Shown: positions 28,386-36,381 of the stretch, one piece after another
Layout of the letters: the number at the start of each line of letters is the position of its first letter
How positions within the stretch are numbered: position 1 is the first letter of the stretch
Assembly: GCF_004310325.1 (NCBI RefSeq)
Contig: NZ_SIRT01000008.1
Span: 1 to 64,000, forward strand
DNA from: Hyunsoonleella flava
GTDB taxonomy: Bacteria > Bacteroidota > Bacteroidia > Flavobacteriales > Flavobacteriaceae
Length of the DNA: 64,000 bases
Direction of reading: 5' to 3'
The notes under the pieces: generated by a model
What the model was told of the DNA's origin: nothing
Seen by the model: only the letters and a program-made list of their open reading frames with translations
Databases searched by the model: none
Position numbers and translations under genes: made by a program

Positions 28386-29798
28386 ATGATAAAAGTAGGA
28401 TTATTTGGTATCGGATTAGATACCTACTGGCCACAATTTGATGGTTTATTAGAACGTTTAGAAGGATATCAAAAACAAATAGCAACCAAAATGGAAGGCT
28501 TTGGTGCAGAAGTTGTTAATGTTGGCTTAGTAGATTCTCCAGTAGTTGCAAGAGAAAAAGCACAAGTTTTAAAAACTGAAGATGTAGATATTTTATTTCT
28601 ATACGTGTCTACATATGCCTTATCTTCAACTATTTTGCCCGTAGTACAAAAAGTAAAATGTCCTGTGATTATTTTAAACATACAACCCGTAGCCGCTATA
28701 GATTACGAAAGTTTTAATAAACTGGGCGATCGTGGTAAGATGACGGGCGAATGGCTAGCACATTGTCAAGCCTGTTCTGTACCAGAATTTGCAAACGTAT
28801 TTAATCGTGCAGGTATCGATTACGAATTTGTAACAGGGTATTTGGACGAGCAAGCCGTTTGGGATGACATTCAAGATTGGATTGATGCCGCGAATGTAGC
28901 TGCCGTAATGCGTAATAACAGACTTGGCGTTTTAGGACATTATTACTGCGGTATGCTAGATGTATATTCCGATTTAACCAAACAAGCCTCGGCATTTGGC
29001 ACACACATCGAAATTGTAGAAATGTGCGAAGTAAAGAAATACAGAGACGCGGTAACATCAACAGAAATAGAAAACAAAATTGAAGAGTTTAAAACTACTT
29101 TTGAAGTTATTGACGCTTGTGAACAAGAGGAATTGGTACGTGCTGCAAAAACCTCAATCGCTTTAGATAATTTGGTAGAGAACCATAATTTAGGATCTAT
29201 GGCGTATTATTATGAAGGAGAAACAGCTAACGACTACGAAAATATTGTGACTTCTGTTATTGCAGGAAATACCTTGTTGACTGGTAAAAATGTACCTGTA
29301 GCTGGTGAGTATGAAGTCAAGAACGCTCAAGCCATGAAAATTATGGATGCTTTTGGTGTAGGCGGTTCGTTTTCAGAATTCTATGCCATGGATTTTAACG
29401 ACGATATCGTTATGCTTGGTCATGACGGACCAGCACATTTTGCCATTGCAGAAGGCAACGTACAATTGGTGCCTTTACCTGTATATCATGGAAAACCCGG
29501 GAAAGGCTTGTCCATTCAAATGACCGTAAAACATGGGCCTGTAACCTTATTATCTGTAGTAGAAGGCAAAGACGATGTATTTTTACTCGTCGCAGAAGGC
29601 GAATCTGTAGATGGGCCTGTACTACATATTGGTAATACCAATAGCCGTTACCGTTTTTCAATAGGAGCTAGAGCGTTTATGAACGAATGGTCAAAACAAG
29701 GGCCGTCGCACCATTGTGCTATCGGGGTAGGCCATATTGCGAATAAAATTGAAAAACTTGGTACTATTTTGAATTTGCGAGTAGTTCGTATTTGTTAA
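28386..29798 (+). CDS. L-arabinose/L-fucose-type isomerase family protein
   Basis: The 470-residue cytoplasmic protein has no signal peptide. The N-terminal part (VGLFGIGLDTYWPQFDGL, ILFLYVSTYALSS, CPVIILNIQP) and the C-terminal signature EWSKQGPSHHCAIGVGH match the AraA/FucI fold, which interconverts aldoses and ketoses with a divalent metal. It is the last gene of the long run and precedes the RhaT unit, so a deoxy-hexose or a pentose released from the polymer (L-rhamnose, xylose) is a plausible substrate. It is not the canonical RhaA family, so I give no symbol. Confidence 0.8.
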   Translation: MIKVGLFGIGLDTYWPQFDGLLERLEGYQKQIATKMEGFGAEVVNVGLVDSPVVAREKAQVLKTEDVDILFLYVSTYALSSTILPVVQKVKCPVIILNIQPVAAIDYESFNKLGDRGKMTGEWLAHCQACSVPEFANVFNRAGIDYEFVTGYLDEQAVWDDIQDWIDAANVAAVMRNNRLGVLGHYYCGMLDVYSDLTKQASAFGTHIEIVEMCEVKKYRDAVTSTEIENKIEEFKTTFEVIDACEQEELVRAAKTSIALDNLVENHNLGSMAYYYEGETANDYENIVTSVIAGNTLLTGKNVPVAGEYEVKNAQAMKIMDAFGVGGSFSEFYAMDFNDDIVMLGHDGPAHFAIAEGNVQLVPLPVYHGKPGKGLSIQMTVKHGPVTLLSVVEGKDDVFLLVAEGESVDGPVLHIGNTNSRYRFSIGARAFMNEWSKQGPSHHCAIGVGHIANKIEKLGTILNLRVVRIC

Positions 29799-29807
29799 AT
29801 AGTAAAG

Positions 29808-29827
29808 TACAGGGTTATACAGGATAA
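29808..29827 (+). promoter_or_regulatory. Tandem CAGG operator before the sulfatase-rhaT unit
   Basis: The two abutting decamers TACAGGGTTA and TACAGGATAA have a 10-bp period, the same arrangement as at other unit starts. The nearest ATG (29852) is only 24 bp away, whereas 29918 is 90 bp away. Together with the lipoprotein signal this favours 29918 as the start of the following sulfatase. Confidence 0.6.
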
Positions 29828-29917
29828 AATCAAAAGAAAAGAAAATTAAATTTGAATTTTATTATGAAGGTTTTATCAATTAAAAGAAAAATAAATTTTT
29901 CTAAAGAATTATTATAT

Positions 29918-31312
29918 ATGCGATTACTATTCACTATTTTCTTAGTATTACTAAGTTCATGTAGCCATCAATCTAAACAAAAGAAAAATTCTAGACCTAA
30001 TATCATCATTATAAATGTTGATGATATGGGGTGGAAAGATGTTGGTTTTATGGGGAGTGAATACTATGAAACACCAAATATAGATCATTTGTCTAGTTTG
30101 GGTATGGTATTTACTAATGGTTATGCATCTGCTTCCAATTGTGCTCCTAGTAGAGCATGCCTTATGACAGGGCAGTGGACAACGCGTCATGGTATCTATA
30201 CCGTTAGTCCTTCCACAAGAGGAAAATCGGAAGACCGAAAATTAATTCCAACAAAAAATACACATACACTATCAAATAACCATACTATTTTGCCAGAGGT
30301 ACTTCGTGATAATGGATACGTGACTTGTCAGGCAGGAAAGTGGCATTTAAGCGATAATCCTTTAGAATATGGATTTGATGTAAATATTGGAGGGGGGCAC
30401 AATGGGTTGCCAAAAAGTTATTACCCACCTTATAAAAATGTAACAATTGAAGGCGGTTCTGATAAATATTTAACGGATGCTATAATGGAAAAAGCTATAC
30501 AATTTATAGATACTGTACAAAAACCATTCTACCTTAATTATTCGCCTTATGCTGTTCATGTGCCGATAATGCCAGTAGATAGTATTGTACCTAAATATGA
30601 AAAAAAGGCACCATGGAATGGTCAGGGAAATCCAGAATATGCTTCTATGGTTGATAACTTAGATAGAAACATTGGACTACTTATCCATAAACTAAAAGAG
30701 AGGCATCTTTTTGATAATACCTTAATTGTTTTTACTTCAGATAATGGTGGTTTATATGGTATAACCAAACAAAAACCATTACGAGCGGGAAAAGGAAGTT
30801 ATTATGAAGGTGGAATCAGGGAACCTTTTTTCTTTGTTTTAAATAATAAAATAAAACCAAATACTAAGAGCGATGTACCCATAACTAACCTAGATGTGTT
30901 TCCAACGATTATAGAATATGCAGGTATCGGAAATTCTCAGTTAGCGCTTGATGGCAATAATCTATCTTCAATTTTAGAGGGGAAAACAGAGACATTGGAG
31001 CGCTCTCTTTTTTGGCACTTTCCCATTTATTTACAAGCTTATAATGTAAAAGATAACGAAAACAGAGATCCTTTGTTTCGCACAAGACCTGGCTCTGTAA
31101 TCAGAAAAGGGAATTGGAAATTACATTATTATTTTGAAGATGAGGGTATAGAATTATACAACTTATCCGAAGATATAGGGGAGCGTAACAACTTGGCAAC
31201 AGCTAACCCTGAAAAGACAGAAGAACTTTTAAAGGATTTACAGAATTGGTGGCAGGATACAAAAGCTCCAATACCTACCATTTTAAATCCAGAATATAAA
31301 GATAAAATTTAG
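29918..31312 (+). CDS. S1-family sulfatase lipoprotein
   Basis: The frame is open from 29852. ATG at 29918 starts a proper lipoprotein signal (MRLLFTIFLVLLSSC), while the upstream extension is lysine-rich and would bury it, so 29918 is preferred (464 residues). S1 motifs are NVDDMGW, the formylglycine site CAPSR (Cys 75 from this start), GKWHLSDN, and TSDNGG for the metal. The C-terminal region contains HFPIYLQAYN and KGNWKLHYYFED. It is a cysteine-type periplasmic sulfatase that would act on exported or imported oligosaccharides. It shares a unit with rhaT, 25 bp downstream. Confidence 0.92.
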   Translation: MRLLFTIFLVLLSSCSHQSKQKKNSRPNIIIINVDDMGWKDVGFMGSEYYETPNIDHLSSLGMVFTNGYASASNCAPSRACLMTGQWTTRHGIYTVSPSTRGKSEDRKLIPTKNTHTLSNNHTILPEVLRDNGYVTCQAGKWHLSDNPLEYGFDVNIGGGHNGLPKSYYPPYKNVTIEGGSDKYLTDAIMEKAIQFIDTVQKPFYLNYSPYAVHVPIMPVDSIVPKYEKKAPWNGQGNPEYASMVDNLDRNIGLLIHKLKERHLFDNTLIVFTSDNGGLYGITKQKPLRAGKGSYYEGGIREPFFFVLNNKIKPNTKSDVPITNLDVFPTIIEYAGIGNSQLALDGNNLSSILEGKTETLERSLFWHFPIYLQAYNVKDNENRDPLFRTRPGSVIRKGNWKLHYYFEDEGIELYNLSEDIGERNNLATANPEKTEELLKDLQNWWQDTKAPIPTILNPEYKDKI

Positions 31313-31337
31313 TGCCAATAAATTTCAGTTTAAAATT

Positions 31338-32390
31338 ATGCAAGCAATATTAGGAGTTATATTTCACTCTTTAGGAGGCGTAGCGGCAGGTAGTTTTTAC
31401 ATGCCCTATAATAAAGTAAAAGGGTGGTCATGGGAAAGTTACTGGATGGTAGGCGGCGTCATGTCATGGTTAATTGTGCCCCCAATTGCGGCGTGGTTAA
31501 CCGTTCCTGGATTTGCTGAAATTATTGCATCAAGTTCAAACACCATTTTAAGTATTACCTTTTTAATGGGCTTGCTGTGGGGCGTTGGTGGCTTATCTTA
31601 CGGACTGGGCGTGCGCTATTTAGGGATGTCTTTGGGGAACTCCGTAGTGCTTGGGTTTTGTGCGGCCTTTGGTGCAATTGTGCCGTCTATATATTATAAT
31701 TTCAATCCTGAGGAAGGCAAAGTTTCTTTTACTGAAATGCTTGGTTCTTCTGGAGGAAAAATCGTTTTATTGGGTGTTTTAGTGTGTTTATTGGGCATTG
31801 CTGTTTGCGGAAGAGCAGGTATGCTAAAGGAAAAAGAACTATCCGATGAAGAAAAGAAGAAAAGTATTTCGGAATTTAATTTGGTAAAAGGGTTAATAGT
31901 AGCCATTCTCTCGGGTATTCTAAGTTCCTTTTTTAGTTTTGGGATTGAAGCCGGCAAACCATTGGCGGATGCAGCAGTGGATTCTGGTTATGATCATCTT
32001 TATGCCAATAATGTCACTTTTGTGGTGATTCTATGGGGTGGTTTGGTGACTAATTTAGTTTGGACTACCTATTTGAGTTTGAAAAATAAGGCTTACAAAG
32101 ACTTTACCAACAAGGAAACACCAATTTCTAAGAATTTAATGTTTTCAGCAATGGCAGGAACCATCTGGTTTTTGCAATTCTTCTTTTATGGTATGGGCGA
32201 AAGTAAATTGGGCAATGGCGCAAGTTCATGGATTTTGCACATGTCCACCATTATTTTAACGGCAAATCTTTGGGGGATTTATAGAAAGGAATGGAAGGGT
32301 GTCGCACCAAAAACAAAATGGACGATTACTACAGGTATTGTTGTCATAATACTTTCTGTAGTTTTGGTTGGAATTGGTAATTCCATTTAA
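31338..32390 (+). CDS. rhaT: L-rhamnose/proton symporter RhaT
   Basis: The 350-residue inner-membrane protein has about ten hydrophobic helices. RhaT motifs are present: IFHSLGGVAAGSFYMPYNKVK at the N-terminus (quoted in part), WESYWMVGG, LLWGVGGLSYGLGVRYLGMSLG and WILHMSTIIL near the end. The length matches the family (~344). It imports L-rhamnose with a proton from the periplasm, which directly links this locus to free rhamnose released by the GH78 and GH106 enzymes. It ends 14 bp from the convergent lyase gene. Confidence 0.95.
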   Translation: MQAILGVIFHSLGGVAAGSFYMPYNKVKGWSWESYWMVGGVMSWLIVPPIAAWLTVPGFAEIIASSSNTILSITFLMGLLWGVGGLSYGLGVRYLGMSLGNSVVLGFCAAFGAIVPSIYYNFNPEEGKVSFTEMLGSSGGKIVLLGVLVCLLGIAVCGRAGMLKEKELSDEEKKKSISEFNLVKGLIVAILSGILSSFFSFGIEAGKPLADAAVDSGYDHLYANNVTFVVILWGGLVTNLVWTTYLSLKNKAYKDFTNKETPISKNLMFSAMAGTIWFLQFFFYGMGESKLGNGASSWILHMSTIILTANLWGIYRKEWKGVAPKTKWTITTGIVVIILSVVLVGIGNSI

Positions 32391-32404
32391 TTGAGCGTTT
32401 TCTA

Positions 32405-33280
32405 TCAGGGTAGTTCCCTGCATAAACTAATCTCTTTAAACTCAATATGCGCTGTAACATCGCCTGAATCGCTAGTGCCATAAGCACCATATCTAGAATA
32501 AACACGTTCTGTAGTATGATTATGTTCTATGAGTTTTTCGGTATCTCCAATTTTAATTTTTGAAAAGGCTGTACCAGAAGCATCATAACCAGTTTCGTAC
32601 ACAAAAGTATATTCTTGATTGTAATTAAGGGTTTTAAAATCTTTAACGTCTCTTCCTCCTCCTGTGTCAGTAGTGTATGGATTTATCGTGACATGTGTTT
32701 CTAACTTTATTTTATTACCTGAAGTTTTCATAGCATAAACTAAAAACTGTGCACTTTTGTTAGTGCTACCGGCTTCTTCTCCACTTAGAATATCACCTCC
32801 AGCATGAGACTGAATAATGCAGGTATTTCCATCGCTTAAATCTATAATCTTAAGTATGCCAGAAAGAATGGTTTTTTTACTAGTTCCATGAGAAAGTGTT
32901 TTAAAAAATCGTTCTACTCTGGTTTTTGTACCATCATAACGTATTGCACCACCAGTAATTTTATAGCTTCCCCAGCCAGCAGATATATTTTCATAACCTC
33001 CAACAGTACTATCGGTTCTACAATCTAATGTACCTTTATTATTAGGGATTGAAACATCATCGCAAGATTGTGATTGGGAAGCGCTAGGTCCCAGATTTGG
33101 AAAATCAGAAGTGTCATCACAGTTTTGCGCATTGCTTGGGTTTTCAGGAGTATCGGGCTTATCGTCATTTGGTTCTTCAGTCATTGGTTCATTTACATCT
33201 GATGTACTAGAACATGAGACTATAATGGTGAATAATGAAACTAAACTCATAATAAATAGGATACGAAACCTCATGGTCAA
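32405..33280 (-). CDS. Jelly-roll polysaccharide lyase lipoprotein, PL28 (ulvan lyase)-like
   Basis: The 291-residue lipoprotein has a lipobox (IIVSC, Cys 23) and then an acidic Pro/Asp/Glu linker (~24-60), typical of a surface-exposed lipoprotein. The C-terminal ~210 residues look like a beta-jelly-roll lyase: RVERFF (R121, E123), CIIQSHAGG (Q157, H159) and YSRYGAY (Y261, R263, Y267) correspond to the RxE, QxH and YxKxGxY motifs of the PL7/PL28-type fold. Cys 87 and Cys 287 could form a disulfide. Short length and linker fit a PL28 ulvan lyase cutting between sulfated rhamnose and a uronic acid, but the exact PL family is recalled by eye only. It is transcribed alone on the minus strand with its own operator. 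Confidence 0.65.
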   Translation of the reverse strand: MTMRFRILFIMSLVSLFTIIVSCSSTSDVNEPMTEEPNDDKPDTPENPSNAQNCDDTSDFPNLGPSASQSQSCDDVSIPNNKGTLDCRTDSTVGGYENISAGWGSYKITGGAIRYDGTKTRVERFFKTLSHGTSKKTILSGILKIIDLSDGNTCIIQSHAGGDILSGEEAGSTNKSAQFLVYAMKTSGNKIKLETHVTINPYTTDTGGGRDVKDFKTLNYNQEYTFVYETGYDASGTAFSKIKIGDTEKLIEHNHTTERVYSRYGAYGTSDSGDVTAHIEFKEISLCRELP

Positions 33281-33332
33281 TATTTAAACGCGGATCTTAG
33301 AATCAGCAAGGTACACCTGTAAATTTATTTTC

Positions 33333-33352
33333 TTATCCTGTGCTGTCTTGAT
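33333..33352 (-). promoter_or_regulatory. Tandem operator for the lyase gene
   Basis: Read on the minus strand, decamers ATCAAGACAG and CACAGGATAA abut with a 10-bp period. The site ends 52 bp before the lyase ATG at 33280. It is nearly the same as the copy before the GH3 gene (TACAAGACAG-TTCAGGATAG). Confidence 0.62.
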
Positions 33353-33364
33353 TCGGTTGATTAT

Positions 33365-33384
33365 TCCATGGAGGTACAGGATGC
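33365..33384 (+). promoter_or_regulatory. Tandem-type operator for the GH106 gene at 33446
   Basis: A strong decamer TACAGGATGC (33375-33384) is preceded at 10 bp by a weaker TCCATGGAGG. It ends 61 bp before ATG 33446. The asymmetry of one strong and one weak half is shared with the copy at 36290-36309. Confidence 0.5.
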
Positions 33385-33445
33385 TATTCTTTGTGAATGA
33401 CTTTATTTTCAAACTATTTAGATAATAGTACTTAAATAGCTTATT

Positions 33446-36280
33446 ATGATTAGAAACTACAAACTGTTTTCAATATTAATTCTGGTTCTTTTTGTATCCT
33501 GTAATAAAGAAGTAAGTCAAGGTATAGATGAAGATTTGTTTAGCAAATTCCAAAACCCATCCCCTGAAGCTAGACCATTTGTACGCTGGTGGTGGAATGG
33601 CAATAAAATAAAGCCAAAGGAACTTGATAGACAATTAGAATCACTTAAAAATGCTGGTTTTGGTGGTGTAGAAATAAACCCAATTGCTATGCCTGCTGCA
33701 TTTAATAAAAACCAAAAGTCTTTGGTTTGGATGAGTGATGAATGGATTGATATGGTTGTGCATGCAGCAAAAAAAGCCAAGGATTTGGGTATGGTTACCG
33801 ATATCATTGCAGGAACAGGTTGGCCTTTTGGAGGAGAGTTTTTAAAAGATGAAGAAACTTGCCAGCGAATAGTTACAAATAAAATAGCTTTTAAAAGTGG
33901 AGAAACTATTTTGGTGGATGAAGCTTCACTTATAAAGCATTTTTTATCAACATCTAAAAAAACAAGATCACAAAGGCATTTAAGTAAACGAACAAAGTAT
34001 AAATTAATAAGCCTGTTTTTGGTACCAGAGGATTGTTCTGGTACGAACGATATTATTGATTTAAAAGAACATCTTGATGCCTACGGAAAACTTAATTACA
34101 CCATAAATCAGGAAGGTAGTTTCTATTTAAGTTACGAGCTCCGGCAACAAAACTTCAGGGACGTTACCTTAGGGGCACCAGGGGGTGCTGGTCCTGTGAT
34201 GGACCACTACAAAAAGGAAATAACACTGGCTTATTTATCGCGTTTAAAGAAAATTTCAGAACGCTCGGGTATTCCTTTGAATCAATTGATAAGAGCCATT
34301 TTTTGTGATAGCATAGAAGTGTCTGGAGCCAATTGGACAGATAATTTTGAAACCGTTTTTTTCGACACTTATGGGTATAAATTAGATAAGTGGATGCCTT
34401 TTGTTTTTTATTCAGCAAAGGGTAATTATGCAAATGACTCGTATTCAGAAGGTTTTTCAGAAGCATTTAAAGACGAGTTAAAACGCGTTCGCTATGATTA
34501 CAATACATTATTGGTTGAAGTATTTTTGAAAAACTTCACTCAAACCTACAAAGATTTTTGTGAAGAAAACGGCGTATTATGCAGATATCAAGCTTACGGA
34601 ACGCCTTTTTTAATGGGAATGTTAGATGGGTATATGATACCAGATATCCCTGAAAGTAACAACTGGATTTATTCCGCAGAAATGAAAGATTCTATTTGGC
34701 AATGGAATCAGAACCATGGTTACATGACTTGGAATATGTATGCTTCTGCTGGTACACACTTAACAGGAAAAAAAATCACAAGTTGCGAAACCATGACGAA
34801 TACTAGAGGCGTATTTAAAACCACTTTAGAAGAAATAAAGCAACATGATGATATGAACTTTATTACAGGTATCAATCATTCCATATTGCATGGCTATAAT
34901 TATTCGCCAGCATCAGAACCGTTTCCTGGTTGGATTCGTTATGGCGCTTATTTTAGCGAACAGAATACTTGGTGGAAACACTTGAATCTTTGGGTGGATT
35001 ATAATGCGAGATTATCGTCTGTATTTCAAAATTCTCAAGCAGATAAGTCTATCGCCATCATTGGACCTACATCTGATATTTGGGGAGATAAAGGTTTAGC
35101 TAGGGAGCCATTTCATTCAGAACCGCGGTATTTGTATAAGCTTTGGGAACCCATTAGCCAATTAGGGTATTCTTGCGAATATATTAATCAAAATGTCCTG
35201 GAAGGTGCTAAAATAAAAGACGGGGTTATTTCCTATGGCAATATGAACTACAAACTATTGGTGTTGGCCAGTTTAACATCCATTAGTCCAGAATCGGCTT
35301 CAAAAATTAAAGCTTTTGTAGCATCTGGGGGAAAAGTGGTAGCGGTTGATAAATTGCCCACAAAATCATTACATTATTCTAATTATCAGGAACATGATAT
35401 TTTGGTAAAAAAAGTTATGGAAGATTTAATCACTAATTATCCTGAAGCCATAATTGAAATTGATAAACCAGAATCTTTAAAAGCATTATTCTCATGGACA
35501 CAAAACATGCTAAATAAAACTGGCATCAAACCAGATGTTTCAATTAGTAATCCTACAAAAAATGTGTATCAAATCCATCAATACACAGCAACTAAAGATC
35601 TTTATTTTTTCACCAATGTACATAGGTTTGAAACCTCAAATTTTGAGGCAAAATTTCCGGTAAAAGGGAAGTATCCTTATGTGTGGAACCCAGAAACAGG
35701 GGAGCGAACAGCATATCATTATAATTCAAATTCAAATGAATTGAATATTTCGTTAAATCCATTGGAATCCATATTGATAGTTTTTGAAAACGAAAAACAC
35801 ACAGAAGTATCAAAAGAAAGACCGAATACCATAACGAATTCTAAAGTAATTGACGCCAATTGGGAAGTGATTGGAAACAGAATTGACGATAAAACATTCA
35901 CATGGAATATGACAGAGCTTGTTGATTTTAGTCAATCATCAGACACCACTCAAACGTCTTTTGGAGGAGAACTTATCTATAAAACAAGTGTTCAGAATAA
36001 TGGGCAATATACCCATATTGATTTAGGTGAAGTGAATGGTGGCGTTGCTACGGTTTATGTAAACGGTGAAAAAGTAGGAACACATTGGTACGGTAAAGCT
36101 ATATATCCAGTCGCTGACTATTTAAATGAAGGCGATAATACCTTAGAAATTCATTACACAACCGTGTTAGCAAATTATTGTAAATCTATAGACAATCCTT
36201 TAACCGATGTGTGGACGAGACGCTATAAGAATCTGGTTTCAATTGGGTTGGAAGGACCAATACAATTATTGAAGTATTAA
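33446..36280 (+). CDS. GH106-type glycoside hydrolase lipoprotein (putative alpha-L-rhamnosidase)
   Basis: The 944-residue lipoprotein (lipobox FVSC, Cys 19) has N-terminal FVRWWWNGNKIKPKEL, NAGFGGVEINPIAM and IIAGTGWPFGGEFL. These are the GH106-like equivalents of the motifs in the gene at 22350. ITSCETMTN (E448) parallels the TSAEAFT motif there and is a candidate catalytic site. The C-terminal ~120 residues form a galactose-binding-like sandwich (TVYVNGEKVGTHWYGKAIYP). The two GH106-type proteins differ widely in sequence, so they probably cut different linkages. It is transcribed alone, divergent from the lyase, and is followed by a separate operator. Confidence 0.82.
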   Translation: MIRNYKLFSILILVLFVSCNKEVSQGIDEDLFSKFQNPSPEARPFVRWWWNGNKIKPKELDRQLESLKNAGFGGVEINPIAMPAAFNKNQKSLVWMSDEWIDMVVHAAKKAKDLGMVTDIIAGTGWPFGGEFLKDEETCQRIVTNKIAFKSGETILVDEASLIKHFLSTSKKTRSQRHLSKRTKYKLISLFLVPEDCSGTNDIIDLKEHLDAYGKLNYTINQEGSFYLSYELRQQNFRDVTLGAPGGAGPVMDHYKKEITLAYLSRLKKISERSGIPLNQLIRAIFCDSIEVSGANWTDNFETVFFDTYGYKLDKWMPFVFYSAKGNYANDSYSEGFSEAFKDELKRVRYDYNTLLVEVFLKNFTQTYKDFCEENGVLCRYQAYGTPFLMGMLDGYMIPDIPESNNWIYSAEMKDSIWQWNQNHGYMTWNMYASAGTHLTGKKITSCETMTNTRGVFKTTLEEIKQHDDMNFITGINHSILHGYNYSPASEPFPGWIRYGAYFSEQNTWWKHLNLWVDYNARLSSVFQNSQADKSIAIIGPTSDIWGDKGLAREPFHSEPRYLYKLWEPISQLGYSCEYINQNVLEGAKIKDGVISYGNMNYKLLVLASLTSISPESASKIKAFVASGGKVVAVDKLPTKSLHYSNYQEHDILVKKVMEDLITNYPEAIIEIDKPESLKALFSWTQNMLNKTGIKPDVSISNPTKNVYQIHQYTATKDLYFFTNVHRFETSNFEAKFPVKGKYPYVWNPETGERTAYHYNSNSNELNISLNPLESILIVFENEKHTEVSKERPNTITNSKVIDANWEVIGNRIDDKTFTWNMTELVDFSQSSDTTQTSFGGELIYKTSVQNNGQYTHIDLGEVNGGVATVYVNGEKVGTHWYGKAIYPVADYLNEGDNTLEIHYTTVLANYCKSIDNPLTDVWTRRYKNLVSIGLEGPIQLLKY

Positions 36281-36289
36281 TGTGTCAAT

Positions 36290-36309
36290 TGCATGATGGT
36301 ACAGGATAA
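36290..36309 (+). promoter_or_regulatory. Tandem-type operator before the GH78-GH43-sulfatase unit
   Basis: Strong decamer TACAGGATAA (36300-36309) is preceded at 10 bp by TGCATGATGG, which keeps the CA.GA core. It ends 72 bp before ATG 36382. Confidence 0.55.
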
Positions 36310-36381
36310 TAATCTTATACATATCTAGTACTTTCAACAATTATATTATCAAAACTAAAAAATAAAGAAAAGGCCATTGCG

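Larger units (their letters stand above)
33281..33445. other. Divergent intergenic region between the lyase and GH106 genes
   Basis: This 165-bp spacer holds two oppositely oriented copies of the PUL operator (33333-33352 minus, 33365-33384 plus) whose centres are about 32 bp apart. No small ORF of interest was seen. Confidence 0.6.

Noticed and set aside
28386-29798. Naming the isomerase RhaA (L-rhamnose isomerase)
   Set aside because: The C-terminal signature and N-terminal fold fit the AraA/FucI group, not the RhaA family, so only a family-level call is made.
29852-29917. Upstream start for the sulfatase before rhaT
   Set aside because: It lies only 24 bp after the operator and adds lysine-rich sequence before a proper lipoprotein signal at 29918.
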